Positions 1 to 8,098 of a stretch of DNA of 42,615 nt are shown piece after piece. The stretch is from an uncultured Limimonas sp. (GTDB taxonomy: Bacteria > Pseudomonadota > Alphaproteobacteria > Kiloniellales > Rhodovibrionaceae). Location: positions 1-42,615 of the forward strand of contig CAJXKW010000009.1 of the NCBI GenBank assembly GCA_913055855.1, written 5' to 3'. The translations under genes were made by a program, and so were the position numbers. The notes below the pieces were generated by a model. The model saw nothing but the letters and a program-made list of their open reading frames with translations, made no database searches and had not been told where the DNA came from. The first letter of the stretch is position 1. The number at the start of each line of letters is the position of its first letter.

Positions 1-8
1 ATGCCAAA

Positions 9-23
9 CTCCCATTTTGGGAG
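9..23 (-). terminator. hairpin downstream of the small heat-shock gene
   Basis: CTCCCA and TGGGAG form a perfect 6-bp stem with a 3-nt loop about 50 nt past the stop codon of the leftward hsp20 gene. Read on the minus strand the stem is followed only by a short TTT, so this is a weak candidate intrinsic terminator. The partner gene to the left lies outside the window. Confidence 0.4.
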
Positions 24-73
24 CTTGAATCACATCGCCGCCAGCAAGGGAATCCCCCGATCCCCAACAGACC

Positions 74-595
74 CTAGACCGACTTAACGTTGATCTTGCG
101 GGTCTGTTCCTTCGCCTCGCCGCGCTTGGGCAAGTGCACAGTCAGGACACCGTTGCTGAACCGCGCGTCAATGTTGTCGCGGTCGATGGTCTCGGGCACC
201 CGGAAGCTGCGCTGGAAGCGGCCGTACCGGCGCTCCGAGACGTGGTAGTTCCGGCCCGTGTCCTCGCGCTCGGCCTTTTTCTCGCCCTTGATCGTGAGCA
301 CGTCGTTGCTCAGGTCAATATCGAGATCGTCCTCCGACATGCCCGGAACTTCCGCCGCGATGTCAAAACCGTCGGCGGTCTCGCTGACCTCGACGCGCAC
401 GTCCGCGGCACCGGCATGCGGTTCGCCGTATCCGGGGAAGCCGAAGCCGAATGCGGGCAGCCCGAACGTGCCCGCAAATTCGTCGAAAAGCTGATCCACC
501 TGGCGGCGCAGATCGAGCATCGGGTTCTCACCGGCCTGGCCACCCGGGTTGGTCTGGGACCGCGTTTGCGGGCTTCGACGCACCTGATCGGTCAT
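74..595 (-). CDS. Hsp20/alpha-crystallin family small heat-shock protein
   Basis: A 173-residue ATP-independent holdase chaperone that binds unfolding proteins in the cytoplasm. The N-terminal arm (about residues 1-60) is Gln/Gly/Phe-rich with an LFDEFAG segment. The alpha-crystallin domain follows, with the family signature FSNGVLTVHLPK near residue 150. The C-terminal tail carries an I-x-V element (INV) that docks neighbouring subunits. The ATG is preceded by a very strong purine tract (GGAGGGAGG about 5 nt upstream). I looked for a ROSE-type RNA thermometer and a heat-shock promoter in the 170 nt upstream and saw no convincing one. The family is certain. Which paralogue it is cannot be said. 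Confidence 0.95.
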   Translation of the reverse strand: MTDQVRRSPQTRSQTNPGGQAGENPMLDLRRQVDQLFDEFAGTFGLPAFGFGFPGYGEPHAGAADVRVEVSETADGFDIAAEVPGMSEDDLDIDLSNDVLTIKGEKKAEREDTGRNYHVSERRYGRFQRSFRVPETIDRDNIDARFSNGVLTVHLPKRGEAKEQTRKINVKSV

Positions 596-763
596 CGTGC
601 CTCCCTCCTTCCTTCCGCTTCGAATCCCGGTTCAAAACACAATCAGGAGATGGTCACGCGGGCCGCCTTTCGCCACCCCAAACTCGGACCCTCGTCGAAA
701 CCCGTGGGCAGTACGCCGGTCAGCGCGCGGCCGACTCGCGAAAGGTGTAAAGGGAAAAACGGC

Positions 764-1384
764 TCAGATCGCGACGCCGCCGATGGCCACCGTGGCGAAG
801 CCCACGAGCAGCAGCGCAGCGACGCGATTGGTCCAGGCAAGACTGTGCGGGCCGAAGCGCGGCTTGAGGGCCTGCGTGCCAGCGCACAGGCCGAGCCACC
901 ACATGCCCGAGCCCATCAGCACCCCGGCGACCATCTGCGTCGCACTCACCGGCCCGGCGTTCAGGTCGCTCAGGCCGAGGCCGGCGAAGATGCCCACGAA
1001 TCCCATAATGGTCATGGGATTCGACAGCGTCACCGCCAGGCCGGTGCCGAAACCGGAGAGGATCCGCACGTGCACGGGCGCGCTGGGCATTTCCGGCGGC
1101 GCCCGGTACCAGGCGCGGTAAGCGAGAACGAACAGCACCAAGCCGCCCACGATCCGCAGCGGGTCCTGATGCGCCATCAACTGATCCGACACCGTGGCCA
1201 GTCCGAAGGCCGCGATGGCGCCGAAGATGCCATCCGCGAGCGCGGCGCCCAGACCGGTGGCGACTCCCGTCGGGAGACCGTCGCTGATGGTGCGCTGAAT
1301 GCACAGGAGACCGATCGGCCCAACCGGCGCGGCGACCGCGACTCCGATCGCGATTCCCTTGGCGAAGATCCAGCTCGTGTCCAT
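764..1384 (-). CDS. LysE/RhtB family amino-acid exporter
   Basis: A 206-residue inner-membrane protein of the LysE/RhtB translocator family, which exports amino acids or similar small metabolites by proton antiport. The N-terminus has the family pattern of a first hydrophobic helix leading into APVGPIGLLC, followed by a stretch rich in Gly and Ala (TGLGAALADGIFGAIAAFGL) and several more predicted helices, giving about six in total. The length matches the family. The ATG at 1384 has no strong ribosome-binding site. It appears monocistronic and the neighbours do not indicate a substrate. The substrate is unknown. Confidence 0.9.
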   Translation of the reverse strand: MDTSWIFAKGIAIGVAVAAPVGPIGLLCIQRTISDGLPTGVATGLGAALADGIFGAIAAFGLATVSDQLMAHQDPLRIVGGLVLFVLAYRAWYRAPPEMPSAPVHVRILSGFGTGLAVTLSNPMTIMGFVGIFAGLGLSDLNAGPVSATQMVAGVLMGSGMWWLGLCAGTQALKPRFGPHSLAWTNRVAALLLVGFATVAIGGVAI

Positions 1385-1521
1385 CCCGACGGCCGCCTTC
1401 GAACGCGAACCCCCTGCTTCCGGTACACACGCATGGCCCGCCGGCCGCCCGGATGCAAGCCCGATACACCGGGATCGGGCGCATTCGGCGCAGCGTTCCG
1501 GCCGTCCCCGCCTTTACCGGA

Positions 1522-1755
1522 TCATTCGAGCCGAATGGTGGCCGCCATGCCCGTCGGGACCACCTTCACCGCCGGTCGCGCCCCGGCATTGGCGCGCCGG
1601 GCATCGCCGCCGCACAGAGCACAACGGGTACCGCACTGCGGACACACGGTCTCCGCCGGCACGGCGCCATTGTCGGCGCGCGCATCAAGCGCCGCGCCGC
1701 AAACGGGGCACGCGTAGCGCAATGGCGGCTTGGGCTGTCGGACAATTTCCATCAT
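1522..1755 (-). CDS. small zinc-ribbon protein with three CxxC pairs
   Basis: About 77 residues, not recognised as a named family. Three cysteine pairs are visible: CPVCG near residue 16, then CPQCG and CALCG close together near residues 36-44. This arrangement is typical of a zinc ribbon or rubredoxin-like knuckle. The rest is basic and low in complexity, ending in a short hydrophobic stretch. Two adjacent ATG codons (1755 and 1752) could start it, and an upstream extension to 1806 is less likely because it adds only basic residues. A DNA, RNA or protein contact role is possible but not shown. The gene is real if the cysteine spacing is conserved in relatives. Confidence 0.6.
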   Translation of the reverse strand: MMEIVRQPKPPLRYACPVCGAALDARADNGAVPAETVCPQCGTRCALCGGDARRANAGARPAVKVVPTGMAATIRLE

Positions 1756-2020
1756 GGCTGGCGACCCGCCGACACACGAACGGCGGGCGTCGAACCGTAT
1801 CGCCACCCGCCGTTCGGCCTCGCGTGGAGGCGCTCCCCTGTTGGGTGGGGCGCTACCACGCGGCGCTTTGGCTGTCCAGTGTTCATGGCCGCGTGCCTCA
1901 CAGGGCGCGCCACCGCGTCAAAAGGACCTGCGTTGTGCGGAACGCACAGACTCCCGAGCCCCCTCGCCCGCCGGGGCAATATCCCGTCGGCATGTGATCG
2001 GGGCTGCGGCTGGCCGAGCT

Positions 2021-2197
2021 TTACGCTTCCGCTTCCTGACTGACGCGCTCCATTTCGTCCTTGATTCGGAGCTTTTCGCGTTTCAGTTCGGCAATACGGT
2101 CGTCGTCGGGGTGGGGACGGTTGTTTTCTTCATGGATCTGGTCTTCGAGAGCGGCGTGACGCTGGCGAAGGGCGGCAATGCGTTCTTGCAGACCCAT
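2021..2197 (-). CDS. YdcH/DUF465 family small coiled-coil protein
   Basis: A 58-residue, highly charged helical protein of the DUF465 (YdcH) family, function unknown. The sequence shows two helices: an N-terminal heptad segment around RIAALRQRHAALEDQI, a Pro-rich turn (RPHPDDD), then the family-typical RIAELKREKLRIKDEMERV. The ATG at 2197 was chosen over 2215 because AGGGAG lies 7 nt upstream of it. A second, diverged family member sits at 4718-4924. The gene is divergent from ubiX, the two start codons being only about 90 nt apart. Confidence 0.85.
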   Translation of the reverse strand: MGLQERIAALRQRHAALEDQIHEENNRPHPDDDRIAELKREKLRIKDEMERVSQEAEA

Positions 2198-2289
2198 TGG
2201 AATTCTCCCTGCCATGCTTTACGGAGCAAAAGTGTAACGCGGCTGAAAGCGCATTGCCAAGCACGCACAGCGTCGGAGGTTCCCCGAAC

Positions 2290-2892
2290 GTGACGGATTT
2301 CCACGACCCGGACGACGAGCGCCGCCGCCCCGATCGGATGATCGTCGGCATCAGCGGCGCCAGCGGCAGCATTTACGGCATCCGCCTTCTTCAAGCCCTG
2401 CGCGCGCTGGGCGTGGAAAGCCATCTCGTGATGACGCGCTCGGCCGAGGTGACGCTGGCGCACGAAACGGACATGAAGGTCGCCCAGGTGCGCGCGCTCG
2501 CGGACGCGGTGCATGGCCCCAACGACATGGGCGCCGCCCCCTCCAGCGGCTCCTTCCGCACCCGCGGCATGATCGTCGCGCCCTGCTCGATGCGCTCGCT
2601 GGCCGAGATCGCCAACGGCAACACCACGTCACTGCTCACCCGCGCGGCGGATGTGACCCTGAAAGAACGCCGCCGGCTCGTCCTGATGGTCCGGGAGACC
2701 CCGCTGCACAGCGGCCACCTGCGCAACATGCTCGCGGCCTCGGACATGGGTGCCGTCATCGCCCCGCCGGTGCCCGCATTCTATGCGCGCCCAGAGACGC
2801 TCACCGATCTCGTCGACCACGCCGTGGGCCGGGTCCTCGACCTGTTCGACCTCGACACGGGCCGGGTGCACCGTTGGGGCGGAACCCCGTAA
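2290..2892 (+). CDS. ubiX: UbiX flavin prenyltransferase
   Basis: Makes prenylated FMN, the cofactor that UbiD-type decarboxylases need in ubiquinone synthesis, from FMN and dimethylallyl phosphate. About 200 residues, the usual length. The FMN-binding GISGASGSIYGIRLL lies near the N-terminus, followed by APCSMRSLAEIANG and the RETPLHSGHLRNM loop, all UbiX signatures. The chosen start is GTG 2290, with GGAGG 10 nt upstream. ATG 2338 is a shorter alternative that would begin immediately at the flavin-binding strand. No ubiD is present in the window. The COQ9 homologue 4 kb away is the other ubiquinone gene seen. Confidence 0.93.
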   Translation: MTDFHDPDDERRRPDRMIVGISGASGSIYGIRLLQALRALGVESHLVMTRSAEVTLAHETDMKVAQVRALADAVHGPNDMGAAPSSGSFRTRGMIVAPCSMRSLAEIANGNTTSLLTRAADVTLKERRRLVLMVRETPLHSGHLRNMLAASDMGAVIAPPVPAFYARPETLTDLVDHAVGRVLDLFDLDTGRVHRWGGTP

Positions 2893-2910
2893 CCGCGCCC
2901 GCTGCGACGG

Positions 2911-3474
2911 TCACCCGCCGTCCTCGACACGGCGCACCAGGTCGAGGGCGCGCATGCTGTGCGGCAGCCCGGCGAGCAGGATCGTGACCAGGTCCGCCGT
3001 ATCCTCGGGCGCAGGCGTGCGCCCCCGAAGGCCGAAATAGATCAGGACGTTCGCCACCATCGCGCCGATGTCGGCCGCTCCCTCGGTCAGCGGAACCGCC
3101 CGGTACAGGCGTTCCTGCTCCACGCGCTCGGCGTCCAGTTCGGCGGCCTTCACGGCCTCGCGCAGCGCGGCCGCGCCGTCCGCTTCCCCCTGCGTCTTCA
3201 ACCAGGTCCGCACGCCGCGCAGCGGCAGAATCACCGCATCCTGCCAGGCGCTGGTTTGCGCGCACAGCGACTCGATCTGCGCAGCGGACAGGGTATGCCC
3301 GCACCGTCCCGCCCAGGTGCAGAACAGCAGCAGGTTGACGTCCAGACCTTCGCGCGCCTGCAGGGCCAGACAGGCCTCGGCAACACCGGCGCGATGGTAC
3401 ACCTGCCAGGAGAAGCGCCAGAACGGATTGTCGGCTCGCCCGGCCGCGCCGTCGTCCCCGCTCGCCGCACCCAT
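2911..3474 (-). CDS. TIGR02444 (DUF2390) family protein
   Basis: A 187-residue protein matching the TIGR02444/DUF2390 family by its opening NPFWRFSWQVYHRAGVAEACLALQ and the DVNLLLFCTWAGR segment. The function of the family is unknown. It is mostly helical, without signal peptide or membrane segments, so presumably cytoplasmic. About residues 90-187 are rich in Ala and Glu. Its ATG shares the final base of the phosphofructokinase stop codon (TAATG), so the two are translationally coupled and pfkA is read first. The coupling hints at a link with sugar-phosphate metabolism, but this is inference only. Confidence 0.85.
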   Translation of the reverse strand: MGAASGDDGAAGRADNPFWRFSWQVYHRAGVAEACLALQAREGLDVNLLLFCTWAGRCGHTLSAAQIESLCAQTSAWQDAVILPLRGVRTWLKTQGEADGAAALREAVKAAELDAERVEQERLYRAVPLTEGAADIGAMVANVLIYFGLRGRTPAPEDTADLVTILLAGLPHSMRALDLVRRVEDGG

Positions 3475-4547
3475 TACGCGCCGCCCTCGCCGAATGTCAT
3501 GCCCAGCCCGCGCGCCGCCGCGACCCGCGCGTCCGCGGGATCGACCCGGCGCAGCCGGCCGGCGACCTGCCCGAGGGGCACGCCGCACGGCGCGCGGTTG
3601 CGCCAGCCCACCATGCAGTCGCCATCCTCGCCGAGCGCGCGCTCCGCCGCCGCGACCCCCAGGACCGACGCCAGAAGCCGGTCCTCGGCGACGGGCGGGC
3701 CGCCGCGCTGAAGATGGCCGAGGACGGTGACCCGGACCTCGGCAGCGGTCGCGGCGGCAATGGCGCGGCCGACGCGCTCGCCGATGCCGCCGTAATGCGC
3801 GCCGCCGCCCGGATCGCGCCGGCGCACCGCCGCACCCGCGGGATCGGGCACACCCTCCGCGACCACGACCAGGCTCCCGCGGTGGCCGTGCCGGTGCCGC
3901 GCCGCGATATCTCCGGCGACCGCGTTCAGGTCGGGCGGTATTTCCGGAATCAGGATGGCGTCGGCGCCCCCTGCGATGCCGCTGGCCAGGGCGATGTGCC
4001 CGGTGTCGCGCCCCATCACCTCGAGCACCATGACGCGGCCGTGGCTTTCGGCCGTCGTGCGCAGGCGGTCGAGCGCGTCGGTGGCGGCGGCGACGGCGCT
4101 GGCGTGGCCCACGGCGAGGTCCGTGCCGGCCACGTCGTTGTCGATGGTCTTGGGCACCCCGATGAGGCGCCAGCCGGCCGCGGACGCATGCCCCCGGAGC
4201 AGACGCAGGCTGCCGTCCCCGCCCACGCCGATCAGGGCATCCAGACCCAGCTCGCCATATGCCGCCCGTATGCGCGCCTGGGCACTGGGATCGCGCGCCG
4301 GGTCGCCGGAATTGCTCGTGCCGAGCCAGGTGCCGCCCTGGCCGATTCCCCCCGCTCCGTCGCACTCGACATCGGCCGGCCGGAGCGGCGCCGCCGCAAT
4401 GGGACGCGCCCTCAGCCCGTCGATGCCGTCGCGGATGCCGACGACCTCGCCGCCGCCCGCGCACACGCGGCGGACGACGGCGCGCAGCACCGCGTTGAGG
4501 CCGGCACAATCGCCGCCGCTCGTCAGCACCCCGATCCGCTTGCTCAT
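3474..4547 (-). CDS. pfkA: 6-phosphofructokinase
   Basis: Phosphorylates fructose 6-phosphate to the 1,6-bisphosphate, the committed step of Embden-Meyerhof glycolysis. 357 residues. Visible motifs are TSGGDCAGLNAV at the N-terminus (nucleotide loop), GGDGS (109-113), PKTIDND (132-138, catalytic Asp136) and MGRDTGH (substrate binding). At the two positions that track phosphoryl donor, the enzyme has Gly in GGDGS, as in ATP enzymes, and Lys in PKTIDND, as in pyrophosphate enzymes. Family knowledge says this Gly/Lys combination is usually ATP-dependent, so ATP is the likelier donor. The ATG at 4547 begins MSKRIGVLTSGGD, leaving almost no residues before the domain. It is followed at once by the TIGR02444 gene. 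Confidence 0.93.
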   Translation of the reverse strand: MSKRIGVLTSGGDCAGLNAVLRAVVRRVCAGGGEVVGIRDGIDGLRARPIAAAPLRPADVECDGAGGIGQGGTWLGTSNSGDPARDPSAQARIRAAYGELGLDALIGVGGDGSLRLLRGHASAAGWRLIGVPKTIDNDVAGTDLAVGHASAVAAATDALDRLRTTAESHGRVMVLEVMGRDTGHIALASGIAGGADAILIPEIPPDLNAVAGDIAARHRHGHRGSLVVVAEGVPDPAGAAVRRRDPGGGAHYGGIGERVGRAIAAATAAEVRVTVLGHLQRGGPPVAEDRLLASVLGVAAAERALGEDGDCMVGWRNRAPCGVPLGQVAGRLRRVDPADARVAAARGLGMTFGEGGA

Positions 4548-4717
4548 ACCCGTGGCGTATGTTGTTTTACGCCGCGAGTCGAGGACGGGACGATCCGACG
4601 CAACTCCCGTGCCGCTGCGGCCGCATCCACGCTGGCGGAACGGTGCGCCCTTGCGGCACGGCGCGGCCGGCATGAGCCTGTTTTGAACGCGAAAAACACG
4701 AAGGATTGCGCACGGCG

Positions 4718-4924
4718 ATGGACGAACAGGAGCGCGCGGAGCTGCAAAGCCGGCTCGAGGAGCTGCGCACGGAGCATCGCGACCTCGACGACGTCATCGC
4801 CCGCCTCAACGAGGAGCCGGCACAGAACCAGCTCCAGATCCGCCGCCTGAAGAAGCGCAAGCTCGTCCTCAAGGACCAGATCGAGCGTCTGGAGAGCCGG
4901 CTCGTGCCCGATATCATCGCCTGA
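4718..4924 (+). CDS. YdcH/DUF465 family small coiled-coil protein (second copy)
   Basis: A 68-residue charged helical protein of the DUF465/YdcH family, function unknown. It shows the family pattern of two helices around a short turn, with [21 protein letters not shown] as the conserved second helix. ATG 4718 was chosen; an upstream in-frame TTG at 4706 sits almost on top of the AAGGA ribosome-binding site and is unlikely. It is divergent from pfkA and lies 71 nt before purE in the same direction, so it may be the first gene of a ydcH-purE-purK transcript. It is clearly diverged from the copy at 2021-2197. Confidence 0.88.
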   Translation: MDEQERAELQSRLEELRTEHRDLDDVIARLNEEPAQNQLQIRRLKKRKLVLKDQIERLESRLVPDIIA

Positions 4925-4995
4925 TCCCGGACACGACCATTCCCCGCCACGGCAGCGCCCGCCGCGCCGTGGCGCCCGACCCGGAGAATGCCTCG

Positions 4996-5493
4996 ATGGC
5001 GCACGATTCCCCCGCCGTGGGCATCATCATGGGCAGCCAGTCCGACTGGGCCACACTCCGCCACACGGCCGAGACCCTGACGACCCTGAGCGTCGCGCAC
5101 GAGTCCCGCATCGTCTCCGCGCACCGCACGCCCGACCGCCTGGTGGACTACGCCAAGACGGCCCATGAACGCGGGCTCCGGGTGATCGTCGCGGGCGCCG
5201 GGGGCGCGGCGCACCTGCCGGGCATGGTGGCGTCGATGACAACCCTGCCGGTGTTCGGCGTGCCCGTGCAGAGCAAGGCGCTCTCGGGCCTGGACAGCCT
5301 GCTCTCCATCGTCCAGATGCCCGGCGGCGTGCCCGTGGGCACCCTGGCGATCGGGCGCTCCGGCGCAATCAACGCGGGCCTGCTGGCGGCACAGGTGGTC
5401 GCCCTGAACGACCCGGAGGTCGCGCGCGCGGTCGCCGACTGGCGCGCCCGGCAGACGGAAGCGGTCGCGGAGTTTCCCGAGGACGAGGCCTGA
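4996..5493 (+). CDS. purE: N5-carboxyaminoimidazole ribonucleotide mutase
   Basis: Converts N5-CAIR to CAIR in purine synthesis, acting directly after PurK. 165 residues, the standard class I length. Motifs are [10 protein letters not shown] near the N-terminus, SAHRTPDR (phosphate and substrate loop), and the Gly-rich run [12 protein letters not shown]. The ATG at 4996 has GGAGA 8 nt upstream. A GTG at 4969 is in frame but has no such site. The gene ends 4 nt before purK, a near-universal purEK operon arrangement. Confidence 0.97.
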   Translation: MAHDSPAVGIIMGSQSDWATLRHTAETLTTLSVAHESRIVSAHRTPDRLVDYAKTAHERGLRVIVAGAGGAAHLPGMVASMTTLPVFGVPVQSKALSGLDSLLSIVQMPGGVPVGTLAIGRSGAINAGLLAAQVVALNDPEVARAVADWRARQTEAVAEFPEDEA

Positions 5494-5497
5494 ACCC

Positions 5498-6601
5498 ATG
5501 GCCGACACCCCCGCACGGTTCGCGCCCGGCGCCACCATCGGCATTCTGGGCGGTGGCCAGCTCGGCCGCATGACCGCCCTGGCCGCGGCGCCGCTGGGCT
5601 ACCGCTGCCACATCTTCTGCCCCGACGCGGAAAGCCCGGCCACGCAGGTCTGCGACCGCGCGACCATCGCGGCCTACGACGACGGGGATGCGCTGCGCAG
5701 GTTCGCCGACAGCGTGGACCTGGTCACCTACGAATTCGAGAACGTCCCCGCCGACACCGCGTCCGTGCTCCAGGACCGCGTGCTGTTGCGGCCCCGACCG
5801 GACATCCTGGCGATCTGCCAGGACCGGCTGCGCGAAAAAGCCACACTGAACGACCTAGGTATCGCCACGGCCCCGTACGCCGAGGCACGGACGGCCGAGG
5901 AGCTGGCGCGCGCACTGGAACGGCTGGGCCGGCCGGCGGTCCTGAAGTCCGTGCGCATGGGCTACGACGGCAAGGGCCAGGTGGCCATCGCCCGGGACAC
6001 CGACCCGGCCGCCGCGTGGGCCGAGATGGCGGGCTCCATCCCCGGTGCGGTGGGCATCGTCGAGGGCTGGGTGCCGTTCGAGCGCGAGATCTCGGTCGTG
6101 GTGGCGCGCGGCGCCGAGGGCGCCATGGTTACCTACGACCCGGGCGAGAACCTGCACACCAATCACATCCTGCATCGCACCACGGCACCCGCGCGCATTC
6201 CGGAAACCACGGCCGAGACGGCGCGCATCACCGCGCGGCGCGTCGCCGAGGGCCTTGATCTTGTCGGCGTGATGGGCGTGGAAATGTTCGTCACGTCCGA
6301 GGGCACGGTGCTCGTCAACGAGCTTGCGCCGCGGCCGCACAACTCGGGGCACTGGACGATCGACGGCTGCCCGGTCTCGCAGTTCGAGCAGCACGTGCGC
6401 AGCGTCGCGGGCCTGCCCCTGGGTTCGGCGGAGCGGCACAGCAACGCGGTGATGACAAACCTGCTGGGCGAGGAGGTGCACGGCTGGCGCACGGTGCTCG
6501 CCGAACCGCGCGCGCGCCTGCACCTCTACGGCAAGCAAACGGTCAAGCCGGGCCGGAAGATGGGCCACGTCACGCGGCTGTTTCCGCGCACGGCGTGGTG
6601 A
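5498..6601 (+). CDS. purK: N5-carboxyaminoimidazole ribonucleotide synthase
   Basis: ATP-grasp enzyme that carboxylates AIR with bicarbonate to give N5-CAIR, the substrate of PurE. 367 residues. The N-terminal nucleotide fold starts GILGGGQLGRMTALAA. The ATP-grasp core follows with VLKSVRMGYDGKGQ (ATP lysine and Gly loop), EREISVVVARG, and the C-terminal NELAPRPHNSGHWTIDGC motif that binds metal and phosphate. The ATG at 5498 has GAGG about 9 nt upstream inside the purE end. The stop codon is 13 nt from the end of the convergent COQ9 gene, so there is no room for a further RNA gene here. Confidence 0.97.
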   Translation: MADTPARFAPGATIGILGGGQLGRMTALAAAPLGYRCHIFCPDAESPATQVCDRATIAAYDDGDALRRFADSVDLVTYEFENVPADTASVLQDRVLLRPRPDILAICQDRLREKATLNDLGIATAPYAEARTAEELARALERLGRPAVLKSVRMGYDGKGQVAIARDTDPAAAWAEMAGSIPGAVGIVEGWVPFEREISVVVARGAEGAMVTYDPGENLHTNHILHRTTAPARIPETTAETARITARRVAEGLDLVGVMGVEMFVTSEGTVLVNELAPRPHNSGHWTIDGCPVSQFEQHVRSVAGLPLGSAERHSNAVMTNLLGEEVHGWRTVLAEPRARLHLYGKQTVKPGRKMGHVTRLFPRTAW

Positions 6602-6614
6602 TCCCGAAGCCGGC

Positions 6615-7289
6615 TCAATCCGCCAGGTCGGCGAAGCTGCGCCGGCGCCCGCCGAACTCGGGCAGCATCCGGGCGATTCGGCCGGGAACGGCCGCGACCG
6701 CCTTGACCTGCCGGCCCAGCGCGCCGCCGATCTGCACGGACTCGTCCAGGCGCTTCTCCAAAAAGCGCCACGTCGCCTCATGGCCCTCGCTGCCGTCCTC
6801 CAGCCAGTACATCAGGGTGGCGCTGTAGACGCCGGCGAGGATCGCCCGCTTGCTGTAGAAGTTGAAATCGACGCTGGTGTCGCCGGCCGCGCTCCAGACC
6901 GCATCCACCGTGCGATAAAGCAACCGCGTCCCCTGCGCCGCATTGCCGGGAAGCGCCAGCGTGGACAGCGCGCGCCGGATCGCCTCCGTGTGCGCCTCGT
7001 TCTGCTCCAGGCGCACGCGGATGGCCGTCAGGATGCGGTCGCGCACGCGCATGGCCTCCAGGTCGTGCTCCTCCAGCGCGACCAGCATGGCGTAGTCCGC
7101 CTCGGTGCTGAACACGCTGATGGCGCCCGTTGGCCCCTCTGGGAAGGCGTTGGCGGCATCGACCCTGTCCAGGCCCAGGTCCGCCGCGGCGGCGTGCAGG
7201 GCCGCCCAGGACCAGCCGTCGAAGGGCACATGCGCCAGCATCGCCTGGGTGAGTTCACGGCGCTGCGCGTCGAGGTCGATGTCGGTCAT
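6615..7289 (-). CDS. COQ9 family protein
   Basis: A 224-residue member of the COQ9 family, which in mitochondria and alphaproteobacteria supports ubiquinone synthesis by binding lipid and assisting the hydroxylase step. The N-terminal region (VPFDGWSWAALHAAAADLGLD) resembles a TetR-like helix-turn-helix fold. The C-terminal half contains VDFNFYSKRAILAGVYSATLMYWLEDGSEG, the family hallmark, then an FLEKRLDESVQIGG segment. ATG 7289 is preferred because GGGAG is 5 nt upstream. An upstream ATG at 7304 overlaps the def stop codon (ATGA) without a ribosome-binding site. It is read after def in one transcript. Confidence 0.93.
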   Translation of the reverse strand: MTDIDLDAQRRELTQAMLAHVPFDGWSWAALHAAAADLGLDRVDAANAFPEGPTGAISVFSTEADYAMLVALEEHDLEAMRVRDRILTAIRVRLEQNEAHTEAIRRALSTLALPGNAAQGTRLLYRTVDAVWSAAGDTSVDFNFYSKRAILAGVYSATLMYWLEDGSEGHEATWRFLEKRLDESVQIGGALGRQVKAVAAVPGRIARMLPEFGGRRRSFADLAD

Positions 7290-7300
7290 GTCGGCTCCCG

Positions 7301-7852
7301 TCATGCGGCCGTCGGGGTGTCGGCGGGATCCGCCGCCTGCCGGGAAATCTCGCTCGTAAACGCCAGGGTCGCAAGGTCCGCCATGCGTTCGGGATAGAGG
7401 ACACCGTCCAGATGGTCGATTTCGTGCTGGACGACGCGCGCGTGGAAACCCGCGGCCTCGCGGACGATGGTGGCGCCGTCCAGGCCCACGCCCCAGTAGC
7501 GGATGCGCCGATAACGCGGCACCTTGCCCACCAGCCCCGGAATGGACAGGCACCCCTCCCAGTCCGCGTCCTGACGCGGATCGGTGGGCTCGAAACCCGG
7601 ATTGATCAGCACGGTAACCGGCACCTCGCCGCTCTCCGCGGTCTCGGCACGGCCCGCGGGAACCCGGAAGACAAGGACGCGACGGGACTCGTGAACCTGC
7701 GGCGCGGCCAGCCCGACCCCGCCGGCGTCTTCCATGGTCTCCACCATGTCCGCCACGAGTCCCTGGATTTCCGGCGCCAGCGGATCGTGCACCATCTCCG
7801 CGGGCTGCCGCAGAACCGGATGCCCCATCCGGGCGATCTTGAGCAGCGCCAT
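7301..7852 (-). CDS. def: peptide deformylase
   Basis: Removes the formyl group from the N-terminal methionine of new proteins. 183 residues with all three metal and catalytic motifs: GVGLAAPQ (45-52), EGCLS (metal ligand Cys101) and HEIDH (143-147, two His ligands and the catalytic Glu). The start at ATG 7852 gives MALLKIARMGHPVLR and has GAGG 7 nt upstream. ATG 7858 and further upstream codons are possible but add atypical residues. COQ9 follows within 12 nt. fmt, often next to def, is not in the window. Confidence 0.96.
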   Translation of the reverse strand: MALLKIARMGHPVLRQPAEMVHDPLAPEIQGLVADMVETMEDAGGVGLAAPQVHESRRVLVFRVPAGRAETAESGEVPVTVLINPGFEPTDPRQDADWEGCLSIPGLVGKVPRYRRIRYWGVGLDGATIVREAAGFHARVVQHEIDHLDGVLYPERMADLATLAFTSEISRQAADPADTPTAA

Positions 7853-7979
7853 CTGCATGCCTCGCACCGTGCCCGTGGTTCCGCAGCCTGCCCCGCCGCC
7901 GCCCGCGCTGACAAGCACGTCGGCAGCGACACCTTGATGACACCACGGCTTCACAGGCGCGCAGGGCTGTGATACACAC

Positions 7980-7991
7980 CCCGTTAACGGG
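7980..7991. promoter_or_regulatory. 12-bp palindrome between def and rpsU
   Basis: CCCGTTAACGGG is a perfect palindrome in the 246-nt divergent space between def and rpsU, about 108 nt before the rpsU start. It could be an operator or part of a promoter region. It occurs once here and a chance origin cannot be excluded. The rest of the gap shows no other clear element apart from the rpsU ribosome-binding site. Confidence 0.3.
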
Positions 7992-8098
7992 ACGCGCGTT
8001 CGCGTGCCGCGGTGGTGATGTTGCCCGAGGAAAGCGCCCCGCGGTCTCTGTGAACGTCAGGAGAGCAAGGTTCAGGCGGAAAGGAGTGTGATTCAACC

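Noticed and set aside
606..640. T-loop-like sequence (CTTCGAATCCCGG) that could suggest a tRNA
   Set aside because: No acceptor stem, D-arm or anticodon arm can be folded around it.
596..763. RNA thermometer (ROSE type) before hsp20
   Set aside because: No UUGCU-like element pairing with the ribosome-binding site was found. The purine tract is free.
134..1717. Long open frame on the plus strand over hsp20 and lysE
   Set aside because: Its product is a low-complexity Arg/Ala/Gly/Pro-rich sequence antisense to two clear genes, a common artefact of high GC.
6602..6614. Possible 6S RNA next to purK
   Set aside because: The gap to the convergent COQ9 gene is only 13 nt, so no such RNA fits.
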